A stretch of 64,000 nt of DNA, from positions 1,150,341-1,214,340 of the forward strand of contig NZ_MSCQ01000001.1 of NCBI RefSeq assembly GCF_002954725.1. The letters are read 5' to 3'. A model generated the notes under the pieces. That model saw only the letters and a program-made list of their open reading frames with translations. It did no database searches and was not told where the DNA came from. Source of the DNA: Photobacterium phosphoreum. Its GTDB lineage: Bacteria > Pseudomonadota > Gammaproteobacteria > Enterobacterales > Vibrionaceae. The translations under genes and the position numbers were made by a program. This document shows positions 27,085 to 37,104 of the stretch, piece after piece. The stretch's first letter is position 1. The number at the start of each line of letters is the position of its first letter.

Positions 27085-27717
27085 TTATGAACGCAAGTGC
27101 TCCGCTTTAACAGCCATTACTAGACCGTTATTCAAACGAACTCGCACATCGTCCTTGTTAATTTCAACAATAGTCGCAGGCATATTACCTGAGCCCATGT
27201 TCACTTGAACATTTTTACCTACGATTACTTCATCAGCATTAAGTACACGTGTCGTCTCTACAGGCTTCTTTTTAATAGTAGCTGTTTTTGGCTTAGTGTT
27301 ACTAGATTTAACTGTTTTTGCTCGTGTTTTTTTAGCTTCGCCTTCTTTAGTCGCTTTAGCAATTGCTTGCTCTTTACGACGAGTGCGTACTTTAGCTTTA
27401 CTTTCTTCTAAAGCTTTAAGCGCATGATCTACGTGCTCTTGCTCTAGAACATCACAATCATTACCATCTAGATCAACACGGTTCACACCCGCTTTAACAC
27501 CGTGAAGGTAACGCCAAGAAGATGTGTATTGACGTAAAGCTGTACGTAGTTGAGTCTTGCTTACTTTTGGATCTTCGTTAAGACGCTCTGCAAGGTCTTG
27601 GAAGATACCAATTTTAAGTGGCTTCGCTTCACCTTCAACAGTGAAACATTTTGGGAAACGCTCAGCGATGTATGCAATAACTTCTTTACTGTTCGTTAAC
27701 TTTTCAGAGTTTTCCAT
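27085..27717 (-). CDS. proQ: RNA chaperone ProQ
   Basis: 210 residues from ATG 27717 (AGGAAA upstream), matching the E. coli start ([20 protein letters not shown]); the frame runs 23 codons further upstream without an RBS. A FinO-like RNA-binding domain (about 5-120, [20 protein letters not shown] and [17 protein letters not shown]) is followed by a Lys/Thr-rich linker and a small Tudor-like C-terminal domain ([20 protein letters not shown]). ProQ binds structured sRNAs and mRNA 3' ends. It is co-transcribed with prc. Confidence 0.96.
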   Translation of the reverse strand: MENSEKLTNSKEVIAYIAERFPKCFTVEGEAKPLKIGIFQDLAERLNEDPKVSKTQLRTALRQYTSSWRYLHGVKAGVNRVDLDGNDCDVLEQEHVDHALKALEESKAKVRTRRKEQAIAKATKEGEAKKTRAKTVKSSNTKPKTATIKKKPVETTRVLNADEVIVGKNVQVNMGSGNMPATIVEINKDDVRVRLNNGLVMAVKAEHLRS

Positions 27718-27826
27718 GGAGTTTCCTGACATAAACGAGGATTGCTCGTTATTTGTGCTTTGTTCAAAAAGAAATAGTGCTGCCATTATAATTACCTACC
27801 GCGGAAAAACCACCGAAAGCATGAAA

Positions 27827-28285
27827 TTAGAGTACTTTTTGTAGTGCTTCTACGAAAGAAACTAGACCTCGTTCATCATTTTGGTCAAATCTTGACAAAT
27901 TTGGACTATCAATATCCAGCACACCAATTAATTTTCCCTTCACTGTAAGCGGAATAACGATTTCTGAATTGCTAATAGCGTCACAAGCAATATGCCCAGG
28001 GAAACTATGCACATCAGCAATACGCTGAACTTTATTTTCAGAAATAGCCGTACCGCAAACACCTCGCCCAACAGGAATACGGACACATGCAGGATTACCT
28101 TGGAATGGACCCAGAACTAATTGGTCTTGTTTGAGTAAATAAAACCCTACCCAATTAATTTGTTCTAACTCCATATTTAATAACGCACTAATATTAGATA
28201 GATTAGCAATAAGATCTGTCTCACCTTCAATTAACGCTAGTGCCTGTTGAGTAAGGCGATTATAAAAAGCGGGTGTATTTTCCAT
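27827..28285 (-). CDS. free methionine-(R)-sulfoxide reductase (GAF domain)
   Basis: A 152-residue single GAF domain of the YebR/fRMsr family, which reduces free methionine-(R)-sulfoxide. The three family cysteines are present: NPACVRIPVGRGVCGTA and HIACDAISNSE. The binding motif NWVGFYLL is also conserved. It is upstream of proQ in the same orientation, the order yebR-proQ-prc seen in E. coli, with a 109-base gap, and diverges from the ABC exporter. Confidence 0.93.
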   Translation of the reverse strand: MENTPAFYNRLTQQALALIEGETDLIANLSNISALLNMELEQINWVGFYLLKQDQLVLGPFQGNPACVRIPVGRGVCGTAISENKVQRIADVHSFPGHIACDAISNSEIVIPLTVKGKLIGVLDIDSPNLSRFDQNDERGLVSFVEALQKVL

Positions 28286-28350
28286 AGATTACTCCGTATA
28301 TAGCCGTTAGAATAGCAAGAATAACATTGATAATAGGAATTATTCTCACA

Positions 28351-30204
28351 GTGAAAGATAAGAACCATCTTATGATTAATTGGTCTTGGTTACTACTACA
28401 AGCAAAGTTACATAAACCAAGATTAATTGTTGCGAACATTATTGCGGTTATCGCAACCTTGATCAGTGTCCCTATTCCACTTTTAATGCCATTAATGGTG
28501 GATGAAGTTTTGCTACATAAACCCGGCGAAGGCATTACTTATCTCAATGCCCTATTACCCTCAGCTTGGCACAATCCAACCGGTTATATTCTACTTGTGC
28601 TGGTCTTAGTCGTCTTGATGCGCACATTTAGTCAGGCATTGAATATACTGCAAAGCCGACAATTCACATTAGTATCAAAAGACATAACCTATAACTTACG
28701 CCAACATTTACTCGATAAATTAGGCCGTATCAGTATGCGTCAGTATGAAGAGCGTGGCAGCGGCGGCATTAGTTCCCACCTTATAACTGATGTCGAGACG
28801 ATTGATAAATTTGTGGGTGATACATTAAGCCGCTTTATTATTGGGTTCTTAACTGTTGTTGGTACAGCGGGCGTTCTGCTCTGGCTTGATTGGAAGCTCG
28901 GGCTTTTTATTCTTATCATCAATCCTATTGTTGTCTATGCCTCTAAGCTTATGGGCAGCCGCGTTAAGAATTTAAAAAGTAAGGAAAATAAATCTTATGA
29001 AGTATTTCAACATCGTTTAATTGAAGTATTAGATGGCCTCTATCAATTACGGGCTTCTAACCGTGAACGTGATTTTTTAGATCAACTAAAAGGTAATGCC
29101 AGTGATATTCGCCATAGTGCGGATAAATATGCATGGCAATCAGAAGCCGCTGGGCGTGTTTCCTTTCTATTATTCTTAATTGGTTTTGAAATATTTCGTG
29201 CGGCAGCAATGCTAATGGTGCTATTTAGTAATTTAACCATTGGTGAAATGTTAGCTGTCTTTAGTTATCTATGGTTTATGTTAGGCCCAATTCAAGAATT
29301 ATTAGGTATTCAGTTTGCTTGGTATGGTGCATCGGCAGCAATGCAACGCCTTAACAGTTTATTAGATCTTGAAGAAGAAACGCGTCCACCAGCAACGGTT
29401 TATCCTTTTAATGACGATGAAACTATCGCGATTAAAATTCGTGACTTACATTTTTCTTATGATAACGATAAAGAAGTACTCTGTGGCTTAAACCTTGATA
29501 TTCCTGCAGGTAAACGCGTGGCACTCGTTGGCGCTTCTGGTGGAGGTAAATCAACCTTAATTCAATTGCTATTAGGTATTTATCAAAAAAGTAGCGGTGA
29601 TATTTTAATAAACGATCACCCTATTGAAGCCGTTAGCTATGAAGCACTACGTGAAAAAATGGCGGTGGTATTACAGCAACCAGTATTATTTAATGAAACG
29701 TTACGTCATAACTTAACCCTTGGCGCCTCATTCAGTGATGAGGAATTATGGCAAGCATTAGATATTGCACAACTTGCTGATGTAACAGAACGCCTGACTC
29801 ACGGTTTAGACACTGAAATTGGCCGTCAAGGTATTCGCTTATCCGGTGGGCAACGGCAGCGATTAGCCATTGCGCGTATGGTTCTGACAAATCCCGAGTT
29901 TGTTATTTTAGACGAAGCAACGTCAGCATTAGACACATCAACAGAAGCGGCCCTACACACAGCCCTTAATGTATTTTTGAAAAACAAAACCACCTTAATT
30001 GTTGCTCATCGATTATCTGCTGTAAAACAAGCTGACATTATCTATGTACTTGAAGATGGTTTAGTTAGCCAATCAGGTACGCATGTAGAGTTGGTCAATA
30101 CACAAGGGCTTTATCAAACCCTTTATGGTTCAATTCAATCAGCAGAAACAGCGACTAATGGACGTGATCATCACGAAGCAGTAGCCAGCGTCAACACAAA
30201 ATAA
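28351..30204 (+). CDS. ABC exporter, fused membrane and ATPase domains
   Basis: About 617 residues from the GTG at 28351 (AGGA 12 bases upstream); ATG 28372 is an alternative. The type I exporter transmembrane domain has six helices (about 20-310, with VANIIAVIATLISVPIPLLM first). The nucleotide-binding domain follows: Walker A GASGGGKS, Q-loop VVLQQPVLF, signature LSGGQRQR, Walker B FVILDEATSALD, switch VAHRL. The substrate is unknown; MsbA-like half-transporters export lipids or drugs. It lies upstream of letAB but a strong hairpin intervenes. Confidence 0.92.
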   Translation: MKDKNHLMINWSWLLLQAKLHKPRLIVANIIAVIATLISVPIPLLMPLMVDEVLLHKPGEGITYLNALLPSAWHNPTGYILLVLVLVVLMRTFSQALNILQSRQFTLVSKDITYNLRQHLLDKLGRISMRQYEERGSGGISSHLITDVETIDKFVGDTLSRFIIGFLTVVGTAGVLLWLDWKLGLFILIINPIVVYASKLMGSRVKNLKSKENKSYEVFQHRLIEVLDGLYQLRASNRERDFLDQLKGNASDIRHSADKYAWQSEAAGRVSFLLFLIGFEIFRAAAMLMVLFSNLTIGEMLAVFSYLWFMLGPIQELLGIQFAWYGASAAMQRLNSLLDLEEETRPPATVYPFNDDETIAIKIRDLHFSYDNDKEVLCGLNLDIPAGKRVALVGASGGGKSTLIQLLLGIYQKSSGDILINDHPIEAVSYEALREKMAVVLQQPVLFNETLRHNLTLGASFSDEELWQALDIAQLADVTERLTHGLDTEIGRQGIRLSGGQRQRLAIARMVLTNPEFVILDEATSALDTSTEAALHTALNVFLKNKTTLIVAHRLSAVKQADIIYVLEDGLVSQSGTHVELVNTQGLYQTLYGSIQSAETATNGRDHHEAVASVNTK

Positions 30205-30222
30205 TATAGTGTGCATTAATCG

Positions 30223-30260
30223 GCGTTCATTGAGTTGTTAATAACTCAATGAGCGCTTTT
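30223..30260 (+). terminator. terminator between the ABC exporter and letA
   Basis: Long stem centred on CATTGAGTT / AACTCAATG, with outer GCG/CGC pairing, followed by TTTT. It lies 20-55 bases after the exporter stop and suggests that letA is at least partly uncoupled from it. Confidence 0.7.
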
Positions 30261-30293
30261 GTATACATTAATTATCAAAGGAAGAAACGCACC

Positions 30294-31490
30294 ATGTCGA
30301 AGGCTCGACGCTGCCCAGGCTGCGATTTACTTGTGTTGCCAGAAACAGCAACGCAAGGACACAGTGCCTATTGCCCACGTTGTCATACTCGACTCTATCG
30401 CGGCGGTATTGCGCGCTTTAATGCAGAATTAGCGATTGCGGTTGCCTGTCTTATTCTTTATATCCCCACGATCAGTTTGCCGTTAGTTACCATTCGTTTA
30501 ATAGGTCAAATGATCCCAGCAACATTAACCTCAGGAACCGTTGCGCTTGCTCCAACATTTCCTGCCGTTGCTATATTAATTCTTTTTTGTAGTGCAATAG
30601 CGCCATTATTACTGATCAGTGCCGTATTAGGCGCACAGTTCTCATTACGTTTTCGGCAATTACGATTATTTAAACTATCACTGTGGATCCTCTCGCATTT
30701 AAAGCAATGGACAATGCTAGAAGTCTTTTTAGTCAGCTTAGCTATTTCATGTTTTAAAGTACAAGAAGTCGCAGATATCTATGTCGGCCTTGGTTTATAT
30801 TGTTTGATCAGTATGCAGATATTACTGTCGGTATTATTAACTAAAGTCAGTGTTCGTCGTTATTGGGATGCGTGGCAACCAGAAGATGAACATATTAGTG
30901 ATAAGCTTGATACGATCTGTCATTCCTGCCACTTAACTCAGGAAGCACTTCCATATTGCCGCCGTTGTGGCAGTCGATTACATCATCGGATCCCAAAGTC
31001 ACTCCAAAAAACATGGGCATACCTTATCACCGCCAGTATTTTTATCTTGCCGGCAAACCTTTACCCTATTTCTATTTTTATGAATAACGGTAAGCGTATT
31101 GAAGATACTATCTTCTCAGGTGTGGCTGGCTTAGTAAAAACAGGAATGATCAGTATTGCCGTCATTATCTTTGTGGCCAGTATTGTTGTTCCCGTCGCTA
31201 AAATCATTGGGTTAGCATATATATTATTATGCATTCAATTTAAGCAACGTAGCCAACGCCTACAACGCATGCGTATTTTTCGCATCGTGCATTGGATTGG
31301 AAAATGGTCAGTCATGGATCTTTTTGTCATCGCGATCATGGTCGCTTTAATCGATCGTGGACAACTTCTCGATTTTACACCTGGGCCTGGTGCCATTGCT
31401 TTTGGTGTAGTCGTTATCTTAACAATGTTAGCAGCAGAGAGCTTAGATTCTCGTCTAATCTGGGACAAATATGAACAACGAACCAAATAA
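30294..31490 (+). CDS. letA: LetA (PqiA/YebS family) inner-membrane lipid transport protein
   Basis: 398 residues from ATG 30294 (AAAGGA upstream), at the CxxC-proximal start expected for the family. Two zinc-ribbon-like modules, each with paired CxxC motifs (CPGC/CPRC near the N-terminus; CHSC/CRRC near residue 220), each precede a bundle of about four transmembrane helices. The repeated family blocks LKQWTMLEVFLVSL and IGKWSVMDLFVIAIM are clear. LetA works with LetB in phospholipid transport between inner and outer membranes. Its 3' end overlaps letB by 20 bases. Confidence 0.93.
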   Translation: MSKARRCPGCDLLVLPETATQGHSAYCPRCHTRLYRGGIARFNAELAIAVACLILYIPTISLPLVTIRLIGQMIPATLTSGTVALAPTFPAVAILILFCSAIAPLLLISAVLGAQFSLRFRQLRLFKLSLWILSHLKQWTMLEVFLVSLAISCFKVQEVADIYVGLGLYCLISMQILLSVLLTKVSVRRYWDAWQPEDEHISDKLDTICHSCHLTQEALPYCRRCGSRLHHRIPKSLQKTWAYLITASIFILPANLYPISIFMNNGKRIEDTIFSGVAGLVKTGMISIAVIIFVASIVVPVAKIIGLAYILLCIQFKQRSQRLQRMRIFRIVHWIGKWSVMDLFVIAIMVALIDRGQLLDFTPGPGAIAFGVVVILTMLAAESLDSRLIWDKYEQRTK

Positions 31491-34098
31491 CGAGCAACCA
31501 CAACACGTTAGTATTCGCCGTGATCGCGGCTTATCTCCTTTATGGTTATTACCCCTATTGGCAATTATTGTCGCTGGGTGGTTATTATATAAAGCGGTTA
31601 ATGAAGGTGGTGAACGTATTCAAATTCACTTTAATGATGCCGTCGGTTTAGTCGCGGGCCGTACCACTATCCGCTATCAAGGATTAGAAGTGGGTATCGT
31701 CCGTGATGTGACGTTATCGAAAGATCTGAAAAGTATCTATGTCTCTGCTGATATTTACCCAGAGGCTGTTAAAACGTTACGCACCCACACACAGTTTTGG
31801 TTAGTCAAACCCAAAGCATCGATTACTGGTATCTCTGGCCTAGATGCGCTGGTTTCAGGTAATTATATTGCTCTTCAACCGGGCACAGGTGATGAAGCAA
31901 CGAAATTTACAGCGCTCGAAAACCAGCCAGCAAATATGCCGATACATGACGGTTTAACCCTACAATTAAAAGCCCCTAATTTAGGCTCTCTCAGTGTTGG
32001 CTCCCAAATTTTTTATAAGAAGATCCCTGTAGGTGAAATTTATAATTATACCCTTAGTGCCAATAAAAAAGAGGTACTTATTGATGCGTTAATCAAACCG
32101 CATTATGCCAATCTTGTTACCAATAAAAGTCGTTTCTGGAATGTCAGTGGTGTCAGTGCCAATATTGGCTTTAGTGGTGTTGATGTTAAATTTGAAAGTC
32201 TATCGGCATTAATTGCGGGTGCGATTGCCTTTGACTCCCCAGATGCAGGTAAACCTATTGATAAAGGGCATTTATTTAACCTTTACCCTGATATTAATAC
32301 CGCAGGGCGTGGTATAGCAATCACGATTACTCTTCCTGATAATAATGACATCAGTAATTCAGGCGCACCGATTATGTATCGCGGCCTGCAAATTGGTAAA
32401 ATTTCAGATCTAAAACTGGATGATAAAACCAATAAAATTATTGCCCATGCTGCCATTGAACCGAGTATGAGTGATTTACTGAATAATGGTTCACGATTAT
32501 TACTCGAAGAAGCACAAGTCTCTCTTACTGGTGTTAAAAATATTGGTAACCTTGTTCGTGGTAATTACTTACGTTTAATTCCCGGTGAAGGTGAAAAATC
32601 CCGTCATTTTACCGCTATTACTCAAAATACACTTGAAGAGCAACAACCGGGCGTCGCTGTTTTCTCGCTTTATGCAGATAAAAGCTATGGCTTAAAATCT
32701 GGCACTAAGTTGCGTTACCGTGGTATTGATGTCGGTCATATCACAACAGTGAAACTCGATGGTGATCGAGTACGATTAGAGGCACTAATTCAACCGCAAT
32801 ATACCCACTTAATTCGCTCTCATAATCGTTTCTTTATCGATGGTGGTATTGAAGCCAATATCAGTAACCGTGGCGTAGATGTTTCTATCCCAGCAGCTGA
32901 TCAACTAATAAGCAGCGCAATAAGCTTTACTTCTAGCGGTAAGGCGGGGATCCAAAAGAGTTATTCGCTATTTAAAAATAAGCATCTTGCTAAACTCGCA
33001 GACGATAAGTTAAAAGGCTTTACTTCTATTACACTGGTCGCTGATAACTTACCGTCAATTTCTGAAGGTAGTCCGGTGCTTTATCGTAATTTACAGGTTG
33101 GTGAAATCACCAGTTTTGCCCTTAAAACATCTGGCGTTGAGATAAAACTGAATATACAGAAAAAATACCGTCATTTAATTGATGCTAATACTGTATTTTG
33201 GAATCGTTCAGGAATAGAAGTCGAAGCAGGATTAAATGGCGTTAAAATCAAAGCAGATCCCCTCTCTACATTATTAAAAGGTGGTATTGCGTTTGATTCA
33301 ATTAAAGGTGTTGCTAACCGTTCTGGTAATGACTATAAACTTTACCCTAGCTTAGGTGATGCTCAACATTTTGGCGTTATGATCACCCTAACGGCAGATG
33401 ATGCACGCTCGATATCAAAATCTACAGCAATCAAATATCAAGGTGTCGTGATTGGTAAAGTTGATAATATTGAGCCTAATTTTGAACGTAATGACGTTAC
33501 AGTAAAAGCGCGCTTATTCCCCCAATATGCAAAAGTAATTGCGCGTAAAGATAGCTATTTCTGGATAGTAAAACCTAAAATCAGTTTAAGTGGTAGCGAA
33601 AACTTAGACTCACTATTAAGTTCATACATTGCGGTTCAACCAGGTAAAGGCTTAACCTCTCATACTTTCAAATTAGGTTCTGCAGAACTATTTGATGCTG
33701 GTAAAACCTTTATCTTAGAAAGTGAAGAGCGCGGTTCAGTCAGTGAAGGAACACCACTGCTTTATCGTGACATTCAAGTAGGACAAGTGATTAAGGTTGC
33801 TTTGGGGGCATTAGCTGATCGGGTGTTAATTACAGTACAAATTGAACAAAAGTACCGTCACCTTATTCGTAGTAATAGTATTTTTTGGAATACATCAGGA
33901 CTAAACGTTGATGTCGGTCTTACTGGCGCAAAAATAAAAGCCGGTACTTTTGATAGTTTACTCCGTGGTGGGATCTCGTTTGCTACACCAGCAACACATC
34001 CACTAGAGCCACAAGCTAATCAAGGTAAACACTTCTTGCTCAATAAAGAAGTCAACCCTAAATGGTTAAGTTGGCGTACTGCTATTCCCGTTAAATAA
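31471..34098 (+). CDS. letB: LetB (YebT), seven-MCE-domain lipid-transport tunnel protein
   Basis: An 875-residue protein, nearly the length of E. coli LetB (877). An N-terminal transmembrane helix (about 20-42, LWLLPLLAIIVAGWLLY) is followed by a row of MCE domains, each recognisable by a block like TTIRYQGLEVGIVRDV, PIMYRGLQIGKISDL, TKLRYRGIDVGHI, SPVLYRNLQVGEI, TAIKYQGVVIGKV or TPLLYRDIQVGQV. The family stacks as hexameric rings forming a hydrophobic channel across the periplasm. It is translationally coupled to letA. Confidence 0.96.
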   Translation: MNNEPNNEQPQHVSIRRDRGLSPLWLLPLLAIIVAGWLLYKAVNEGGERIQIHFNDAVGLVAGRTTIRYQGLEVGIVRDVTLSKDLKSIYVSADIYPEAVKTLRTHTQFWLVKPKASITGISGLDALVSGNYIALQPGTGDEATKFTALENQPANMPIHDGLTLQLKAPNLGSLSVGSQIFYKKIPVGEIYNYTLSANKKEVLIDALIKPHYANLVTNKSRFWNVSGVSANIGFSGVDVKFESLSALIAGAIAFDSPDAGKPIDKGHLFNLYPDINTAGRGIAITITLPDNNDISNSGAPIMYRGLQIGKISDLKLDDKTNKIIAHAAIEPSMSDLLNNGSRLLLEEAQVSLTGVKNIGNLVRGNYLRLIPGEGEKSRHFTAITQNTLEEQQPGVAVFSLYADKSYGLKSGTKLRYRGIDVGHITTVKLDGDRVRLEALIQPQYTHLIRSHNRFFIDGGIEANISNRGVDVSIPAADQLISSAISFTSSGKAGIQKSYSLFKNKHLAKLADDKLKGFTSITLVADNLPSISEGSPVLYRNLQVGEITSFALKTSGVEIKLNIQKKYRHLIDANTVFWNRSGIEVEAGLNGVKIKADPLSTLLKGGIAFDSIKGVANRSGNDYKLYPSLGDAQHFGVMITLTADDARSISKSTAIKYQGVVIGKVDNIEPNFERNDVTVKARLFPQYAKVIARKDSYFWIVKPKISLSGSENLDSLLSSYIAVQPGKGLTSHTFKLGSAELFDAGKTFILESEERGSVSEGTPLLYRDIQVGQVIKVALGALADRVLITVQIEQKYRHLIRSNSIFWNTSGLNVDVGLTGAKIKAGTFDSLLRGGISFATPATHPLEPQANQGKHFLLNKEVNPKWLSWRTAIPVK

Positions 34099-34115
34099 TC
34101 ACGGATAGCATCAAT

Positions 34116-34146
34116 AAAAAAGGAGCAGTTAATGCTCCTTTTTTGA
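34116..34146 (+). terminator. letAB terminator
   Basis: Stem AAAAAGGAGCA / TGCTCCTTTTTT with a 5-base loop, 20 bases after the letB stop. Confidence 0.9.
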
Positions 34147-34283
34147 TCTTTTTCGTTAATAAAACACCGCAACCAAGCCACTACCTGATGATGAAAACTG
34201 ATCCATATACTGAACACTCTTCGAAGCATAGATAGCCGATATAACTTTGTTCCTATTTAGTATAGAATCCCGACATTGCTAGT

Positions 34284-35732
34284 TTGACAGAGAGTGCTAC
34301 CTTGCATCCTAATATCTATATTCCTGACGCTTTTATTGATCTCATCAAGCACACAATGCCAGAAAATCTGAGTATTGATGAATTTATTAGCTGTTGTAAA
34401 ACACCGTTACGTCGCAGTATTCGTGTAAATACACTCAAAATAAGTGTGGCGGATTTTCTTACTCGCGTTGCTGATAAAGATTGGACACTAACTCCTGTTC
34501 CTTGGTGTGATACTGGTTTTTGGATCAAACGTGAGGATGAAGAGAGTGTTTCATTAGGTAATACTGCTGAACATATGGCAGGATTATTCTATATTCAAGA
34601 AGCTAGCTCAATGATGCCCGTCACCGCGCTACTTAATCATAATGATGCGCTTGATTGTGTACTCGATATGGCATCAGCTCCAGGCTCCAAAACCACCCAA
34701 ATTGCTTGTGCGATGCAAAACAAAGGGGCATTAGTGGCTAATGAGCTTGCAGCTAGCCGCATTAAAGTATTACACGCTAACCTGCAACGTTGTGGTGTCC
34801 ATAACGCCGCATTAACACATTTTGACGGCTGTGTGTTTGGCACATGGGCACCTGAAGCCTTTGACTCTATTTTACTTGACGCACCCTGCTCTGGCGAAGG
34901 CGCTATTCGTAAAGATGATGATGCAATGGCAAACTGGAGCCTTGAATCAATCGATGAAATTGCAGCCGTACAACGCAATTTAATTGTCAGTGCTTTTCAG
35001 GCATTAAAACCTGGTGGTGTTATGGTGTATTCAACATGCACATTAAACCAACGTGAAAACCAAGAGGTATGTTATTACCTTAAAGAAACGTTTGGTGATG
35101 CGGTTGAATTTGAATCATTAGCTAACTTATTTGAACATGCAGAAAAAGCACTTACACCAGAGGGATTCTTACACGTTTATCCTCAGGTTTTTGATTGTGA
35201 AGGTTTCTTTGTTGCACGTATACGCAAACATGCATCTGTTGATACGGATCCGGTTAAAAAGCGAATGGGTAAATTCCCCTTCAGCCAAGTAAAAGCGGAT
35301 GAGCAACAATTGATTGCTGAACAACTTAACACTGATCTGAATATTACATTATCAACCAACAGTGATATTTGGCTACGTGATAAAGAAGTATGGTTGTTCC
35401 CAACACAAATTAAACCCTTAATTGGTGAAATTCGCTTTCAACGTATCGGTATTAAGTTAGCGGAACAACATAAGAAAGGCTATCGCTGGCAACATGAGGC
35501 AATCATGACACTGGCGACAGGTAAAGAGTCAGTTGCCATCGCGTTAACCGCACCACAAGCGAAAGAGTGGTTTATGGGTCGTGATATTCGCCCTGATGAC
35601 CTAACAGGTAAAGGCGAAGTGATTGTTACTTACCGTGATTACCCTATCGGCATTGGTAAATGGGTCGGAAATCGAATCAAAAATGGCTTACCTCGTGAAT
35701 TAGTACGCGATAATAACCTCTTTGATATTTGA
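34284..35732 (+). CDS. rsmF: 16S rRNA (cytosine(1407)-C(5))-methyltransferase RsmF
   Basis: A 482-residue protein starting at a TTG codon, the start that fits the family length. The product matches E. coli RsmF throughout: CKTPLRRSIRVNTLKISVAD, IQEASSMMPV, SAM-binding SAPGSKTTQIA, and the two m5C cysteines in LDAPCSGEGAIRKD and YSTCTLNQ. The C-terminal PUA-like domain ends in GLPRELVRDNNLF. rsmF next to letAB is conserved with E. coli (yebS-yebT-yebU). Confidence 0.96.
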   Translation: MTESATLHPNIYIPDAFIDLIKHTMPENLSIDEFISCCKTPLRRSIRVNTLKISVADFLTRVADKDWTLTPVPWCDTGFWIKREDEESVSLGNTAEHMAGLFYIQEASSMMPVTALLNHNDALDCVLDMASAPGSKTTQIACAMQNKGALVANELAASRIKVLHANLQRCGVHNAALTHFDGCVFGTWAPEAFDSILLDAPCSGEGAIRKDDDAMANWSLESIDEIAAVQRNLIVSAFQALKPGGVMVYSTCTLNQRENQEVCYYLKETFGDAVEFESLANLFEHAEKALTPEGFLHVYPQVFDCEGFFVARIRKHASVDTDPVKKRMGKFPFSQVKADEQQLIAEQLNTDLNITLSTNSDIWLRDKEVWLFPTQIKPLIGEIRFQRIGIKLAEQHKKGYRWQHEAIMTLATGKESVAIALTAPQAKEWFMGRDIRPDDLTGKGEVIVTYRDYPIGIGKWVGNRIKNGLPRELVRDNNLFDI

Positions 35733-35869
35733 TTATATTCAACTCGTTAGCGTTAAATAATGTTTTATTGATTAAATAAACAATTATTTTTGATTAAAAC
35801 TGGAAAATCACCATAGCTAAACTAGTATTGATAGTGTAATCGAATTCTCTACATAAACCAGTTAGCGCA

Positions 35870-35887
35870 AGGCTCATCACTGAGCCT
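35870..35887 (+). ncRNA. hairpin preceding a terminator; possible 3'-UTR or small RNA
   Basis: AGGCTCA-TCAC-TGAGCCT is a perfect 7-bp stem with a tetraloop, directly before the intrinsic terminator at 35897-35930. It may be the processed 3' end of the rsmF mRNA or the end of an independent small RNA transcribed from the 300-base rsmF/tmaR gap. I see no definite promoter. Confidence 0.3.
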
Positions 35888-35896
35888 ATTCCCCTA

Positions 35897-35930
35897 AGCC
35901 CGACACAGGAATCGTTTCGGGCTCTTTTTT
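35897..35930 (+). terminator. intrinsic terminator downstream of rsmF
   Basis: Stem AGCCCGA / TCGGGCT with a 13-base loop followed by CTTTTTT. It is 165 bases after the rsmF stop, an unusually long distance. Confidence 0.85.
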
Positions 35931-35981
35931 ATGCCTATTCCGTGTTTTCTTGATCCAACCTCAACCATACCCAATAAAAAA

Positions 35982-36012
35982 GCAAAAAAAAACCTGAGCA
36001 TATAGCTCAGGT
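35982..36012 (-). terminator. tmaR terminator
   Basis: Stem ACCTGAGC / GCTCAGGT with an ATATA loop and a long T run on the minus strand, 24 bases past the tmaR stop. Confidence 0.9.
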
Positions 36013-36035
36013 CTTAGTTAGCGAACAAACAAAAA

Positions 36036-36350
36036 TTAATTATGTTTATGTGCTGTGATTTCTGCTTTTTTAAGCTCTTTAACGTTCTTGCTAACGTCAC
36101 GACGCTCTTTAGATAGCTCCGCACTGATGATGATATGGTCATCAACACGATCTTCGTAATCGCTCTTCATGTTTTCAATAATTTCTAGAATTTGATCATG
36201 TGTCATATCTGGCTTGATATAATCCAACATGTTTTCTAGTAATTCGACACGCTTACGGTTATCACGAACTTTGCGGTCGTTATCAAGGATCTCGCGCTTA
36301 AGTTTGTTTTTACGACGAGCCTGACGAACAAGTTCAAGGATGTTGTTCAT
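36036..36350 (-). CDS. tmaR: pole-localizer protein TmaR (DUF496/YeeX)
   Basis: A 104-residue coiled-coil protein matching DUF496 along its length: [36 protein letters not shown] and [20 protein letters not shown]. In E. coli TmaR (YeeX) clusters at one pole and captures enzyme I of the PTS, tuning sugar uptake. AGGACA precedes the start and a strong terminator follows; it is monocistronic. Confidence 0.92.
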   Translation of the reverse strand: MNNILELVRQARRKNKLKREILDNDRKVRDNRKRVELLENMLDYIKPDMTHDQILEIIENMKSDYEDRVDDHIIISAELSKERRDVSKNVKELKKAEITAHKHN

Positions 36351-36894
36351 GTTTTGTCCTTAGTCTGAAAATAAAGCCTTGTGAAACTGATTTAATGCTA
36401 ATGATTAGGAAAAATGCACTTCCTAGTACATAACCGTCGAGTCTCAGTTTTTTTCTAAAATCGTTATATCAGATAATCCGCAGTAAACTCAAGCAATACC
36501 CGAAGATTATCGACTAGATGGTGAGTTAACATACGCTTAACGATCTTTGCTTGTCTGAATTATGCACTTTATTATTTGTAGTTGCTTTGATTTCGTTCAA
36601 GAAACGTTTGAGATGATAACTGACAAAAAAGACATTTCAATGAAATTACCCATAAATAATAATAACATCCCGATTATTATTTTCTTTGTACACAAAAACA
36701 GTGAATTTGATTTGCAAATCACAGATCAACGCCTAATCTTCATAGTAGACCAGTATTCATTTACAGTTAAAGCAATCTGAACAAGGATATCTTCGCTGTC
36801 ATCTTTATGATCAGCAACAGAGTTCAAAGCTCAAATCGCTCCGTAATCTGATATTGGCAATACCGTGTAATGAATAGATTTATCAGGAGACAAC
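36351..36894. other. intergenic region: tmaR promoter and csp leader
   Basis: A 544-base gap. A 72-codon frame at 36562-36780 has no SD and AT-biased, low-complexity composition, so I do not call it. The last 110 bases before the csp gene probably form the long structured 5' leader usual for cold-shock mRNAs. Confidence 0.5.
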
Positions 36895-37104
36895 ATGTCA
36901 AAAGCAACAGGTACCGTTAAGTGGTTCAACGAAGAAAAAGGGTTTGGTTTTATCACTCAAGATGACGGCGGTGCTGATGTATTTGTACACTTCCGTGCGA
37001 TTAGTGGCGATGGCTTTAAAACCTTAACTGAAGGCCAAAAAGTCTCTTACGAGACAGAGCAAGGTCCAAAGGGTCTTCAAGCAGCAAATGTTGAAAGAGT
37101 CTAA
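36895..37104 (+). CDS. CspA-family cold-shock protein (copy 1)
   Basis: A 69-residue single OB-fold domain with RNP1 KGFGFITQ and RNP2 VFVHF, preceded by CAGGAGACAAC. These proteins melt RNA secondary structure and antiterminate transcription. It is a close paralogue of the csp gene 460 bases downstream in the same orientation (about 85% identical by eye), each with its own leader and terminator, so they are a tandem duplication with separate transcripts. Confidence 0.95.
   Translation: MSKATGTVKWFNEEKGFGFITQDDGGADVFVHFRAISGDGFKTLTEGQKVSYETEQGPKGLQAANVERV

Noticed and set aside
36562..36780. 72-codon open frame upstream of the first csp gene
   Set aside because: No SD, repetitive Asn/Ile-rich composition and a position in the cold-shock leader region. 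It is probably noncoding.
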